The notes beneath the pieces were generated by a model. It worked only from the letters and a program-made list of their open reading frames with translations, searched no databases and had not been told where the DNA came from. Positions 35,501 to 47,500 of a DNA stretch of 64,000 nucleotides are shown here, one piece after another. Within the stretch, counting starts at the first letter, position 1. Every line of letters starts with the position of its first letter. Source of the stretch: Dysidea avara (lineage: Eukaryota > Porifera > Demospongiae > Dictyoceratida > Dysideidae); contig NC_089281.1 of NCBI RefSeq assembly GCF_963678975.1, forward strand, positions 2,730,437 to 2,794,436, written 5' to 3'. Both the position numbers and the translations under genes were made by a program.

Positions 35501-38500
35501 ACTACTTTCATATTTGCATGAATGCTCTATTAGAGTGTACTTGACTGCGTATTGGTGACTGCTCTATTAGAGTATCTCGATATATAGTATCCCCTCTGCA
35601 TGGATCTACAATCTTGATCTTCCCTGGACAGAATCCTTCCCTGGCCTGGAGCTACAACAGCAGCAGTGTGACGTCCCACCATGTTTACAGTAGTCAATAC
35701 GGATCAACACTGTGGTATTCTTGATATCGTGATAATATCATTTCCAAAAAATTTTTGGCGATACTGGTATTGTTTCATCAGGATATCGCGGTTTTACGAT
35801 ATAACCGAGATATTGCCCACCCCTAATACAAACTATTGTTGATTGTTGATCATGTTCGTATGTACGGTGCAGTATGTTACCTACGCAATTACATACACAC
35901 AACCACTTGTACATAGTATGTACGTATTTACCTTGTACTACATAAGTCATAAATGTGTTTTTTTTTATTGCAGACACAGAATCCAGATAACAGCCTTCGC
36001 TTGACATTAAATGATTTTCACCGAGCAATGAACTCTATTGTTCCAGCATACACTAGTTCGCAGGTATGTACTTCATGTTTGTGTAATGATCCCTAATTGA
36101 ACTTTAAAATTCCTAATTTTTCCTTATACTTGTTTGTTTACTCTTTTTTGTAACATTAATTATTATGACTGGTGAACCCGCACATACTGCATCAAAAGAA
36201 AGGATGGCACCATAATTAATGTTTTCGTCTGTACACGCACCCCAGCTATCAATGGTGAAGTGACCATTCCGCTTCGCTTTCAGCTATGTTCACAGCACTA
36301 CAAACGAAGAACAGTGGGAGAAGCATCTCTGCAATCAATCCAGTCACCACGAAGAATACAGACGATTTGTGCACCCCTATTATCTATTACTGACTCTAAG
36401 TGAGGGCCATTACGCTTCACTTTCAGCCTGTCTTACAGCATTACAAACAAAGAACAGTGAGTGCCTCTGCAATCAATCCAGTCACCACAGAAATTATGGA
36501 TGATTCCTGTTTACAAATGTACGGAAGCCATGTATTGCACTACCACGAATTGACACCATGGGTTGTCAGCATAAAGAAAAAGACACTTTGGTATACAAAA
36601 GGCATGTCTCGGGATGAAGCGATGTTGAACAGTGAAAAAATCAAGCCTGTAGTCTTAGCCGTTATCGAGTTATGCTTGCCTGAAGGCATCAGTAGGTTAG
36701 TCAGTAGAAAATTCCATTAAAGGGAGGATTGCATGAAATTTTTGATGTCATTTTTTTTACATCAATATATAGTGTATGTAATGTGTTTAATGTTTGTAAT
36801 ATTTGTTTTTGAAAATAACTAGTGAAAAAGCGAGTAGAAAAACAGGATTCCAAGCCCGTTTATGGCTTCTTCCGTTTTGCGGTCCTGTTACTCATGACGT
36901 CACAAGTGTAAGCGTATTATAGTCACGGGGCTTCCTGCATAGTGTTGTCTCGTGTGTAGTAAGACTTTAAAGACTGTTTTCATACATCCTCTGCCAAGCT
37001 TTGTAATGATATGGCCTTCAGAATCCTCGATGACAATTTGAGCGATACAGCAAGCATCACTAGCTCAGATACCAGTACAATCACCGAGTCATCCAAAGCC
37101 AGTGAGCAAGCTAGCGCAGACATGGAGGAAGAGATGGAACACCTAGTTGACCCATATCAATTCGAACCAGTAGCCAGCGACAGCAATGAAAATTCGTACT
37201 CGGTAGATAGCGAAGAAGATTCCAGCGAAAGGCTACTGAATAAAGACTGGTAAGTCAGAAGCTACTAGCTGGGCTATAAAGCTAGCTACATACTATAGTA
37301 TAGATATTAATGTAGATAGCTACTCTATTATGCTACAGCTAATTATTCATGTATTGTATGTATTCATACAAGGTGCAGATGTGATAATTGTGAAATTATG
37401 CCAACTGCAGTTGAGCTGTTGTCAAATTTATCAGACAGTAGATAAAATAACTGAGACAGGTGCACTGTGTATCACTCAACATGAAGGCTTTGAAGCTGTC
37501 TGTTTGAATGTGTGGGTCCTGCAAACTGCTTGTTTTCAGTATTATCAGCAGTATGGTGATTTTGTAGAAAAATCAGCCAATGAGTAAGTTAAAATAATTT
37601 GTATTTGTTATAATTATCTTGCAGGTAATATTGATTTATAACATATCGACAACTGACAAGATGGTGTTGGGGTTGGCTTGGAAGATCAATGAGAGTAGTG
37701 TTGCCTGCCTGTACTATAACGAAGATACGAAATAAGTTTCCTTCGTCAACACATACAGGATTTAAGTATCCTACAACTGTACCTTCATAATGTTATCTAA
37801 TTACATAATATTATGATAACTATAATAAAATACACTTAAATCATGTTTTAAATCTACTTGAATGACCTTAGCTTTATCTGGCCTTTCATATGCAGATGCA
37901 AGAGCCTCTGGAGTCTTTGGTGCATTGGAACGGTCCTGTTTTTCTCCAGCTGTACAGCATTTTGCTGTTTCTGCCATCAGCTCCTCAATGTAACCTGCCA
38001 AAATGTGCTTGCATACGTGACTGAATACACATGTATCTATTCCTTACCATATGTTGGCTTTACCAAAACTTTTTTTTACAATGTACTCACCCTTCTTATA
38101 CTTAGGGAATACAATGTCATAGCATTCATTACCTTCCTTGGTAACAGCTTGAGGTCTGTTAGCGTTTTCATTGAAATGAAGTGCAGCTAGTTTTAACCTG
38201 CATGTGAGGAAATTTAATTAGTTAAGTAAAAACAATGCAAGTCATCATATACTTCAACAGGTTCGCAAAAGGTATTCTGTTACTGGACAACTATATGTTG
38301 TCATGTCCTGTGTATCTCACAGTGTATCCTACATATCTTAAATCAGATACCACGACCACATAGTTTTAGGTATAACAGAATCCCTTTGATGAAACATTTT
38401 ATGCCTACCTGCATTGCATTCCTAAATATGAAAATGCTACAGACTTGGGTGCAAAATGTATGACATTGTGGAAGGATTCTACAGACGATGTTTGGTATTT

Positions 38501-41500
38501 CGGGGACAGCTTGACCATGTCATTACAAAGATAGGTGTTTGTCAATAGTGCACCCAATTTCTCGCTTGCTTTGGTATCTACACCAATATTAAACAGCATG
38601 CATATAGCTAAGCAATTATAAGAAAAAAATGCTTTAAACTCACGTCTCTTAAACCACTTCTTTCTATCACACCGTCTTAATCTACCATGATCACATTTTC
38701 GAAAATGTCTGGTTCCATAACCACTTTGCCCTAACGACATCTTCATTGCTATCTGCTGTTGAGGAGACACACCAGTACAGGTGGTTAATGATGCTCTTCT
38801 GCCATTCTCCTACTAGCTCACAGCCTTTTTGCTTAGCTAGTTTCTCCAACTTCTTACGCAAACCTGCATGTTTGTTCAGACATGTTTTAATCCTGCACAT
38901 CAGTGAATTACCTTTGGCTACATGCCACACATCATAACGGTGTTTTACAGATGGATACGTTTCACGAAGCCATTTGTTTATTTGCTTATGACGATCTGTG
39001 ATCAGTGTATCCACCTGTAAACCATTATCTCCTAACTATTGCATGCAGTGCAAAAGGCCTTCTTTTTCCATGTGATAGCTCCCTGTAACCTCATTGCTCT
39101 GTATGGGCAGAGTATAGTACCATAATCAGTATTTGCACATGTAGTATACCTGAACTAATTTGATGTCTATCACCTTATTCTTAGTTAACTCAACCATTGA
39201 ATATGACCCAAATTTGGCCAGGACTGTCAGCCCTTCCATCACCTCCAATAATCAGGTGGCTATTGCTCTCCTTCAATTCCCTTAGTAGCCTTTGCTGATG
39301 TTTCTCCCAAATAAAGTCTATAATTGGCTGTAGGTAGTTTCGTTGATGATGAAAAAAGGTTGATGTAGTGATAGTTGGACAATTGAATACTGAAAATAGT
39401 CTCAGTGCCTTTGCAGGTTGTGCACCAGTGTAGAGAATGGCAGCAGAAGTCAAGATGTTGTCTACTGGTGTTCTACCAAAATACGGTTCACTCCTCCACA
39501 CAAATACATGATTGCATTCATGACAGATTTGTCGAATGCAAAGTAGTGATCCATGCACCTTTCTGACTAAACTTGTGGAAGAGCTCCTACAAGCAGTACA
39601 GAGTGAAAAAAGCAGCAATAGAGCTGAATCAAACAACAAGTAGCATTGGTACTTGGCTTGTGAACCAGACTGATCAGAGCAATCTTCAGATCTAGAGTGT
39701 ATAATATTGGTGTTAAGTTTTATTGCTAAATTTGTCAATTGTGGAATACTTACAACATCATACTTTCCTCAGATGGAGCATATGTATCATCAATTCCCTT
39801 TTCAGTAGTGGTAATGTCTGTCTCGTAGAAATCAGCAGCATCCTTAATAGGTGTGGAGGTTAATGGTAGGTGTGATGATGACATATGCATTGGGCTCAAC
39901 AAGTCACATTGTACACCAACATCGTGAACTTCAGGTTTAGCTTGAGTTTCTAGTTGCATGCATAGAATACAGTACGTTAATTTAAAATAGCTATGGGATA
40001 TAGCTATCGGTACCTCATATAGCACTTACCTATAGATATCATTTCAGACATAACCTGTGTGGATGAATTAGTATATTTTGGCTGAATCTCAGCCGCTATG
40101 GTGTTAATGCTACTGCTTCCCAACTGCAAATTACTGGATTCTGGCTGGGTGCCTGATGATACAGTCATCTGCTGTGAATGGCTAAGTCCTGACTGGGTGC
40201 CTGATTCTCCTGTCTGTGGATCACTAATTGGTTCTAACTGGATGCTTGAAGATGCAAGTAGTGCCTCCTCGACAATCTGTATGTTTGATAGTATACCTTA
40301 AGGCATCATTATTGCAATATGCATGGACTACATAGCTACGTGTATAGCTATAGTTATGTCTATAGCTTACTTGCACGGTGTATGACTACGCTTACTCGAG
40401 ATCTCTCTCTCTTTTCAAAGGCTTGCCTTTTCTTTTGTGGCTCATTCCATTCATGGTGTGACGAAATGGCTCGTTTTAGTGACGAGGAAAAACCTTCTAA
40501 TGACTGGGATGAAGCAGAGCTAGAGGGAGTCTCTGGCCTTTAAAAATCGTTGGAATGGCTCCTTCTACTAGTCTACGTCATTTCTGTATTCCAAAACCTG
40601 CTGCTAATTTAGTATCTTTTTCGAAGCAGTCTTTTGTGAAATGCTCGCTGCATAAAACAGATGTGTGAGATGGACCTGTCCAGTTAGCTCTAGTACTTTG
40701 TACTTTTTCCGTCCAAATTGTTCACAAAGTTGGATCCTTAGGGAATAGAAAGCAGCTAATATTTTCTCCAGGTACGTTAGAACAGTCATAAGCCACGCAT
40801 CACTTCGACATTATCTTCACAAACGCTAATATACAACTAACTTACATGGTATTCCAATATCATAGCTTTATACGCTTACACCTGTGACGTCACGAGTAAC
40901 AGGACCGCAAAACGGAAGAAGCCATAAATGGGCTTGAAATCCTGTTTTTCTACTTGCTTTTTCACCAGTAAATTATTTTATTTTCAGAAACAAATCTTAC
41001 AAACATTAAACACATTACATACACTATATATTGATGTAAAAAAAATGACATCAAAAATTTCATGCAATCCTCCCTTTAAATGAAAATTTTTAAAAATTTT
41101 GTAACAATTTATTGGAAGTATTTAGGGTTGTCCTGAAGGCATTTTTGGGCTTGGGCATACCTATCCAATACTACCAAGGCGCCAGGATGGTATTGTGAAG
41201 CTGATTTTAGGGTGATTTTTCTGGCCAGAAAAATCCCAACCTCTAATATACAGTACTACCGTACTGTATGATAACATACAAACCTTAATATTTCTCTACC
41301 TATCTATGTGGCCCAATATCCATCTTTCAATTTTCCTATTTGTAGGTACATATGAATTGTCAAAGTTGAAAAAATGTCTTTCTCTCAAATCCAGTCACAT
41401 GTGTATTGTGGAAACACAATGGTTGTAATCCCTGTCTGGGGTTGCAACCTTCATTACTATCTATGTGAAACACTGTATCCCCCTACACAGTCACACATTT

Positions 41501-44500
41501 TGAGAAAGTATCTACCAGAGGGATATCTGCCATGTGGCTCAGCCCATAGTGAAGTGATCAATACTGCACTAGAACTAGTTCAGTCATTACAACACAACTC
41601 ATTCACTAGACTGAAGTCACTTCTGTTATATGGACCAAGAGGTGAGTGGGTGGATGACTGAACTTTAAGTAGAAATCTTTCTGGCATCTTTAATCATCTT
41701 TTACCAAAGTCACTCCTGTGTAGAAGCCAATGGTATTATTGGCTTTTGTAGTTTTAGTCAATCCTTTAAACTGTTACAACTTTTTATGTGACTTTGTGCT
41801 GAAGTAGCATTTCCAACAAGATTTTTTGTTTGTAAGTGGTTGCTTTATTAGAGTGGTTGTCCAACTTCTTTTGAGTATTGCTATTCAAAGCACATTCAAC
41901 ATGCAGGGACATACAAGTGTGGTACTGCTAAACTGACTATCATTGTAGGGACTGGCAAGACTAGTTTAGCAGTTCACATCTCCACACTGATGATGTTTGA
42001 CTACATCAGATTGATCACAGCTAGTGAACTACTGGCCATACCAGATACACACAAAATTGACAAGATACATCAAGCCTTCACTGAGGCCTACAGGTATGGT
42101 GATATGTACCTCTATAGTACTTTGGTGACTGCAAAATTTGTGAACTTTTAATGTGAATGGTAGGTCACTTAACATACATACAGTAAGACTTACTAATGTG
42201 TTTACATTTATACAAGTGACCTTATTACACAGTGACCTGGTTTTGTGGTTAGGTGTTTCATTAACATAATTGTTGGTTTACTGTAAGTTAATGATTTGTC
42301 ATCTAGACAACTGAAATATGTGGCACAAAGTATTGGTGGTGTGTTGTTCGTTGTGAGAAATTATATTGTGTGGAGTAGATGTGTAGGAGATATAATCTAA
42401 GATGATATACAAGTGTATACTAGTTCCACATACAGGTCAGATGGGGTCAGCATTATCATACTGGATGATATTGATCAGTTGGTGAAACATCTTTACTTTG
42501 GAGAGGGGCGTGCCTCTGTATCACATGATCTGATGCATGCTGTGAGCACACTGATTACAGCCACACCCCCAGTAGGTAAATTCCCTTGTTCTGTGATTGT
42601 GTGACTGTATTTTATGCTGTGCACAGGAGGTACAAGGGTACGTATTGTAAATATGTATCATACAGTGTAGTACTGAATGGTAGGGATCACAGTTTGGGCT
42701 TTCTTGCCAAAAAATGTCAATCAAACACCAGCCTCACTGTTCCTTCATAATAGCTTGACAGTATTGATTAGTCAAAACCAAGCCCAAATATGCTTCAACT
42801 ATGGGCTTGATTTCTTCGCTGTTTTATGTTGTTTTGGCCCAAGATGTGTCTTTTCGCCAACGACAGCAGCTTCAGTACATGCATCATGGACTTTTGTGCA
42901 CATTTGTGTTCCTTTTCTTTCTTCGCTACTGTGTAGGTACCCTATTCTGTAGCTATGAGTGCGGTGTCTAGCTAGTACCTCTTACAGCAGCGTGCAAATA
43001 TTTTGTGGTATCTAAATATGGAAAGTGAAAATTAACAACACCTTGGTATGGTTTCATTATATGAAGAAGATGATGACCAGTATGGAGACACTTGTCGGAA
43101 CCCCAAAAGGCATGTGCCACTGGTGAGTTTGTTATTGTGGTGCAATATGCTGGTTGTCATTTAGCCTCTAGCTTTGCGACTGTGATCAGTCAGTCAGGCA
43201 AGCAGGCCATCGGCCAGGCAGGCAGAAGTTTGGGTTTTTAAATAAATTTTGATACTAGTATAGCTGCAGGTGCCGATGACCTCTCTTGTCATGATCCCTG
43301 CTCAAATGTAAAATTTATTTTTCCTTGTTTACTGTTTGTAATAATGTAGTTCATTACTAGTTACGTAACTCATTGAACCAGTGTATACTGCAACGGAAAC
43401 AATGGTACCAGGCACAATATGAAAATTAATTATGCAATTAAATGTATAATTTTGCTTTGTTTTCCACGTTCCACCATTTGTACAACATTACTAACAAACA
43501 ACAGTATGAGAAGCACTTCTGCAGTAAATCTAGTCATTATGAAAATACGGATGATTCTCGTGATAGCACTGAAGTCATGACACGTCACTATGAATCAACA
43601 CCTATGCTATAATGGGAAAAAAGGAGGACAAAGGTAAGTCCATGATGCATGCATTGTAGCTGCTGTGGTAGGCACATCTTTGATTGAAGCGAGAAAAAAT
43701 CAAGCCCTTTGCCTTAACCATAGTAGATTTATGTAACCGTATAGTAGCTGATTTATGCTTGACAGTTAGTTATTCAAACAGTCGGTAGAAAATTCAGTTC
43801 AATGAAAAAATCATAGAAATTTAGTTGGGGTTACTCTGAAGGTATTTTTGAGCTTGATTATGGTAAACCAGTAGTGCCAAGGTGTGGAGAAAAGGTTTTT
43901 TGGATGATAATTTTGGAAAGGAAAGCCAAAATTTCCATGATCCCTACCTTCCATACTGCCTCTGCTAATTCCATATTCATACACTCTCCAGCTGTGTGGC
44001 ACTGATATATATATCTACAGAAAGAGAACTACTTTATGGCATGATAAGGTCCATGGTTGGACACTTCAACTTTTGCTGTCAATCTATCAAGTTGCAAAGT
44101 ATAACAGCAAATCAACTTGATTGCTTTAAGTGACCCATGTATTTATAATGTACAGAACTCAGAATTGAGCACACAGTACATGTAAACATTTTCTAAACAC
44201 AAAAAGGGACTGCAGTAACATAATATAACTATTCCCAAATTTGTGTATCAAATATAAAAGCCAATGTTAAACAAGATTCATATCAGTCTAATGTAAAGTC
44301 TAATGTAAACTACATAGCATCATATGACTAGCAGTGGGAGTAGTGATATCCCATTATAGACAGAGGGCTCTGTGAGTTGACTATCAGGTAGCCTTTTCTC
44401 TGTAGTTTCTAGTTATAGGACTGTTCCTTTACTGTAGGTATTTGAGGTGTATTGATGGAAGGGAGGGAGGGGGGCAGAGGAGACCCGAGAAGGGGCAACA

Positions 44501-47500
44501 AGTTTTAGATAAGGACTAAGTATATTCTGCTAGGAGACTTCTCCTGTAAGGGAAAAGATGACAAGGAGTGCATCACATCCTATGGACAAGGGAGCATCTA
44601 ACTCTGCAAACAATGAAATTCAATCAAACATGGCTACCGTGTACTACCATATAATGGGAAATTTACGAACAGGAGGAAATCTCATGGATCGGGAACTCCG
44701 GTATCCTCCAGGCTGCTTCATTGCTGCTGATGTATTGAGCATTCTGATACTCAGAGATCTCGTCCACCTGGTCTGAACATAGTGCAAAAGTTGCCTGATC
44801 ACAGCCCTTGTGTATGTATTTCAGTACATACTTGATGGAACTGATGGATATGCATAATTTAACATTGCAGTGGCAGTTTACTTAAGGCTCGCAACAAAAA
44901 CTTATTGTAAGGCACTATCCATCTGTTGTCAATTTCTTCAGTTACCTGAGAGCTTCTCACATTAATGGTGATGGTACTCACCTGTCCACCATCTTCAAGG
45001 CTTATCCTCCTGTACAATGGGTAGCTATCAGTGCCTAGTTGGGTCTCAGATATCAATGATTTGGGGTACTCCTTACTGCACTGGCCAGCAAGGAGACAAT
45101 GGATTGATGCTCCCACAGGGTCCATGTACCATTTTGGACATCACAATCTGGTGCAGTTCAGGGTCAAGTGCTGGATCAGGTGTTTCAGCACAAACAACAT
45201 CTATGTGATCCTTGTGTTCTGGAATCAACCACACCAAGAGGTGAGCATGTGGTAAACCACACTTTTGCCATTCTACTGAGTAAAGTGAAGCCTGTAGTTT
45301 TCCAAAAATCATTTCTGCTTTTAACATCTCTAGCATTTTCTTAAGTTTGAGCCTAAAAACTCATGCTACTAATTCTGGATGATCCTGGGGCTTTAGACCT
45401 GGCAACAGATTGTTTTTAATTTCTGGCCAGTTGGGATTGCATGTCATTGTAATAAACAAATCAGGGTGGCCATATTTCCTAACATAAGTCATGGCATCCT
45501 GTTGACGTTCATGCATGTAACTTGGCCCACCTGTGAATGTTGATGGAAGGATAACCCAACAGCCTACATTGCTAGGGTCCCTGTCCCCATTAACAATTGC
45601 ATCTCGGAGATCCTGATAGCAGTCAGCACGCTTTTGCTCACGCCTAAGAAATTGCAATTGTTCTGTTTCAATTTTGCAGTATGCATCTACCAAGAACTGT
45701 TGGAACAGTTGCTATGCCCTAAGTAACACAGATACATTTTGCTTTACCATAATGTGGTAGCAGTAATACACCAGGGCTGTCAATTTTTTATTGTTAGCTA
45801 GTTTAAGATTGATGTGCCATCCATCAGTACCATGAGAGAAAATCAGTGGGTACTGCAATGGATCATATCCTCTGTGTAGCTCTGAAATATGATGCAAACC
45901 ACCATCCCTGTAGTGTAACACTATGTCCCTGTTGTGTGCATTTCCATTAGGCATCAACACACCCACCTCATCACACATTGGACTATTGTACCTCCTGGCA
46001 TGCTCACCTGTAGGCCTCTTTGTTTCATTGATACTGTGGTTTTCCAGGTTCTTGCAATTCAAAACATCATGTGCTAATATTGTGCACTCACGCATGCACG
46101 GATTTTTAAATTTACGCAGTATACCGGTAAACCATGACATCATCAATAAGGCATAGGTATAGCTGTGAACCTTCTCGTGCTAGTACTTATGGTGATGATA
46201 CTAGATGGCAGATTGTGTGGCAAGAGGAAGTTATGAAATTATCTGATAAAGAAGTGGCCAGTAACTTATGAATTGATCCTACCACTGTGCACAGAATTTA
46301 CATGCTCTTTAGAACAAAAAGAGATGTAAACAAGAACCACCATATCCAGCTGAGAATGCATTTAGAAAGCTGGTACAGTTTTTTCTAGCTCAATTACTGC
46401 TGACAAAGCCAGGAATATATGTTAGAGAAATCCAACTGGAGTTGGTAGGTGTAGTTGTAAGCTTGAGTTGTCTTTGTAAATACTTGCACAAGACTGGCTT
46501 CACCCACCAATGGATGTCCAAATATGCAATTCAAAGAGATGAGGATCTAAGAAAGCAGCATGTTGATGATGTGTCTCTCTATACACTCCTGAAATGATGA
46601 TATTTTTAGGAACTGATAGAAGAGATACTTCAAGAAGAAAAGGATACAGTATGAGAGGAAAACCAGCAAGGAACCAGCAGCTTTTATTCAGAGGTGAACA
46701 TGTTTCAGTCATTTCATTCCTTTCCATTGAAGGAATTTTAGGCTGCAGTATAGTGTGGGATAGTGTGAATGGTAAAATATTTTATGATATAACTCTAAAA
46801 CATTTGGTAAATATTTTGATGGAGTAAACAAAAACAGTGTAGTCATCATGGATAACTGTTTTATTCACCACACAAAAGAAGTAGTTGATGGAATTGAAGA
46901 CACTGGTGCTATCTTGTACTTTCTGCCCTCTTACTCACCAGACTACAATCCCATTGAGAATACATTTTCTAAGGTAAAAACTGTAATGAAAAGTATGGAA
47001 TTAGAGATGCAAGCTTTGGAAGATATTGATACAATAATCCATGCAGCATTCTCATCAGTATCTTCAAATGATTGTAAAGAATGGATTAAAGCATCTGATA
47101 TTTACAGCATGTAAACACATACACACAATAACAATGTTCAGGGGTTAATCTAGGAGGGGTGGGAGGGGGCACAGGCCCCTCCTGGGTTAACTATTGTCCC
47201 CCCCCTAGGTTTATACCTAAAGCCTTGAGAAATGGAAAGGTTTAATTGATCCCAAAGTTGTATAATTGAATGGTCAATATTCAGTGGCATCACAATAAAA
47301 TTTTACCAAAATTGAGTATATTTACACCTAAATTTTCAAAACTTTCCTGGGGTAGCATGCCCCCAGACTCACCTAGAATCCGAAGCGGCTTACTTTGCCC
47401 CCTCTAGCTTAATATTCTGGGTTGAACCCTGATGTTGTAAACACAAATTACAGTGTATACATAGTCACAATAACAACACTTGTCACCACTACTCTCGCTT

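Larger units (their letters stand above)
36721..41075. mobile_element. Kolobok-like DNA transposon with TTAA target sites and ~200-bp inverted repeats
   Basis: The 4,355-bp element starts AGGGAGGATTGCATGAAA and ends with its reverse complement. Inverted repeats extend over about 36721-36917 and 40871-41075. TTAA flanks each end (36717-36720 and 41076-41079). It carries two convergent gene relics: a plus-strand P2X7 ballast-like gene and a minus-strand THAP-domain transposase. THAP plus TTAA targets fits the Kolobok superfamily; piggyBac also uses TTAA but lacks THAP. It sits inside another repeat within the fusion gene's intron 12. Coding parts hold stops and frameshifts while the inverted repeats stay similar, so it was mobile not long ago or was moved in trans. 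Confidence 0.85.

Noticed and set aside
36721-41075. piggyBac element, because of TTAA target sites
   Set aside because: The transposase has a THAP finger and the [10 protein letters not shown]-type core seen in THAP/Kolobok-like proteins, not piggyBac motifs.
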